Positions 63,553-64,000 of a stretch of 64,000 bases of DNA are shown in pieces. The translations under genes and the position numbers were made by a program. Position 1 is the first letter of the stretch. The number at the start of each line of letters is the position of its first letter. The notes beneath the pieces are model-generated. The model searched no databases and was not told the origin of the DNA. It was given only the letters and a program-made list of their open reading frames with translations. Source of the DNA: Acidimicrobiia bacterium (GTDB lineage Bacteria > Actinomycetota > Acidimicrobiia > Spongiisociales > JAHEDJ01); NCBI GenBank assembly GCA_035471805.1, contig DATIPS010000028.1, positions 1-64,000 on the forward strand, given 5' to 3'.

Positions 63553-64000
63553 TTGTTCGAACGCTTCACAGACCGGGCTCGAAGAGTCGTTGTACTTGCT
63601 CAGGAGGAGGCGCGCCTTCTCAATCACAACTACATCGGCACCGAGCACATCCTCCTCGGGCTCATTCATGAGGGTGAGGGCGTCGCTGCGCGCGGCTTGG
63701 AGAGTCTCGGCATCAACCTCGACTCGGTCCGGCAGCAGGTCGTCGAGATAATAGGTCAGGGCCAGCAGGCACCGAGTGGACACATACCGTTCACCCCTCG
63801 TGCCAAGAAGGTTCTGGAGTTGAGCCTGCGCGAAGCTCTTCAGCTGGGCCACAACTACATCGGGACGGAGCACATCCTCCTCGGTCTGATCCGCGAAGGC
63901 GAAGGCGTTGCCGCCCAGGTGCTCCAGAAGCTCGGCGCCGACCTTCCCAAGGTCCGCCAGACCGTCATTCAGCTGTTGTCCGGGGTCCAGGGCGACGATC
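63553..64000 (+). CDS. clpC: ClpC ATPase, N-terminal part (runs off the window)
   Basis: TTG start at 63553, AGGAGG 10 bases upstream. 149 codons cover the Clp N-domain with its two repeats, [20 protein letters not shown] and [20 protein letters not shown]. Hsp100 unfoldase that feeds ClpP and, in actinobacteria, is usually essential. The AAA+ domains lie beyond the window. Confidence 0.92.
   Translation, partial: MFERFTDRARRVVVLAQEEARLLNHNYIGTEHILLGLIHEGEGVAARGLESLGINLDSVRQQVVEIIGQGQQAPSGHIPFTPRAKKVLELSLREALQLGHNYIGTEHILLGLIREGEGVAAQVLQKLGADLPKVRQTVIQLLSGVQGDD

Overview
The window is a gene-dense chromosomal segment from a high-GC bacterium, almost certainly an actinobacterium. It has a mycothiol-type SigR/RsrA pair, a MutT1-like NUDIX plus histidine-phosphatase fusion, an actinobacterial Tad locus next to a HAD-IB phosphatase, a DUF2342 protease, and a topoisomerase I with C-terminal GRYGPY repeats. 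A flagellar-type sigma factor, a FlgN-like chaperone and an unusual HutI fit a deep-branching group such as Acidimicrobiia better than Mycobacteriales; the class is inference. No gene-free stretch exceeds 300 bases. The longest gaps are about 39954-40225, 24018-24246, 58185-58405 and 63356-63552, and apart from repeats and possible promoters they look empty. I saw no CRISPR array, prophage, transposase, rRNA or integron.

Layout. 0-4 kb (minus strand): the start of a HerA-like ATPase, a secreted PKD-type protein, a kynureninase-like PLP enzyme, and a compact operon of LOG-family protein, zinc-ribbon protein and NUDIX/phosphatase. 4-17.8 kb (plus): TldD/TldE protease pair, hisC, an MMPL/RND exporter, then histidine degradation (hutH, hutU, hutI) with a branched-chain aminotransferase inside the cluster, and a GDPD phosphodiesterase. 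18-24 kb (mostly minus): leuCD, a macro-domain protein with an unknown partner, an MFS exporter and a HAD-IB phosphatase. 24.2-28.1 kb: Tad/Flp pilus operon (ssd-like, tadA, tadB, tadC, flp, tadE, a second TadE-like protein). 28-37 kb: P-type Ca2+-like ATPase, membrane pyrophosphatase, two-domain histidine phosphatase, serine/threonine dehydratase-like enzyme, PIN-PhoH ATPase and an EVE protein. 37-44 kb: topA, MFS transporter, tmk, holB, plsC and tRNA-Thr(CGT). 44-56.8 kb: sigR-rsrA, then a long tightly packed housekeeping run (DUF2342 protease, tilS, hpt, ftsH, folE-folP-pseudophosphatase-folB-folK, DUF2520, panC, lysS). 56.8-63.4 kb: a regulatory, motility and envelope interval (degenerate GGDEF protein, 73-aa protein, FlgN-like protein, FliA-type sigma factor, CheY-like regulator/HEAT/glycosyltransferase operon, polyprenyl diphosphate synthase). 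The window ends in the start of clpC.

The order HAD-Tad, topA, holB, tilS, hpt, ftsH, fol genes, panC, lysS, clpC matches the region between clpC1 and the Tad locus in mycobacteria as I remember it, so most of 23-64 kb is an old actinobacterial backbone. The most unusual signals are a ClpX-type zinc finger fused to imidazolonepropionase, a FolK fused to an isoprenylcysteine-methyltransferase-like membrane domain, a phosphatase-like protein without its catalytic cysteine inside the folate operon, five copies of a fixed-length 49-bp palindrome placed just after stop codons, 7-bp-periodic intergenic repeats, and the motility/envelope interval between lysS and clpC.
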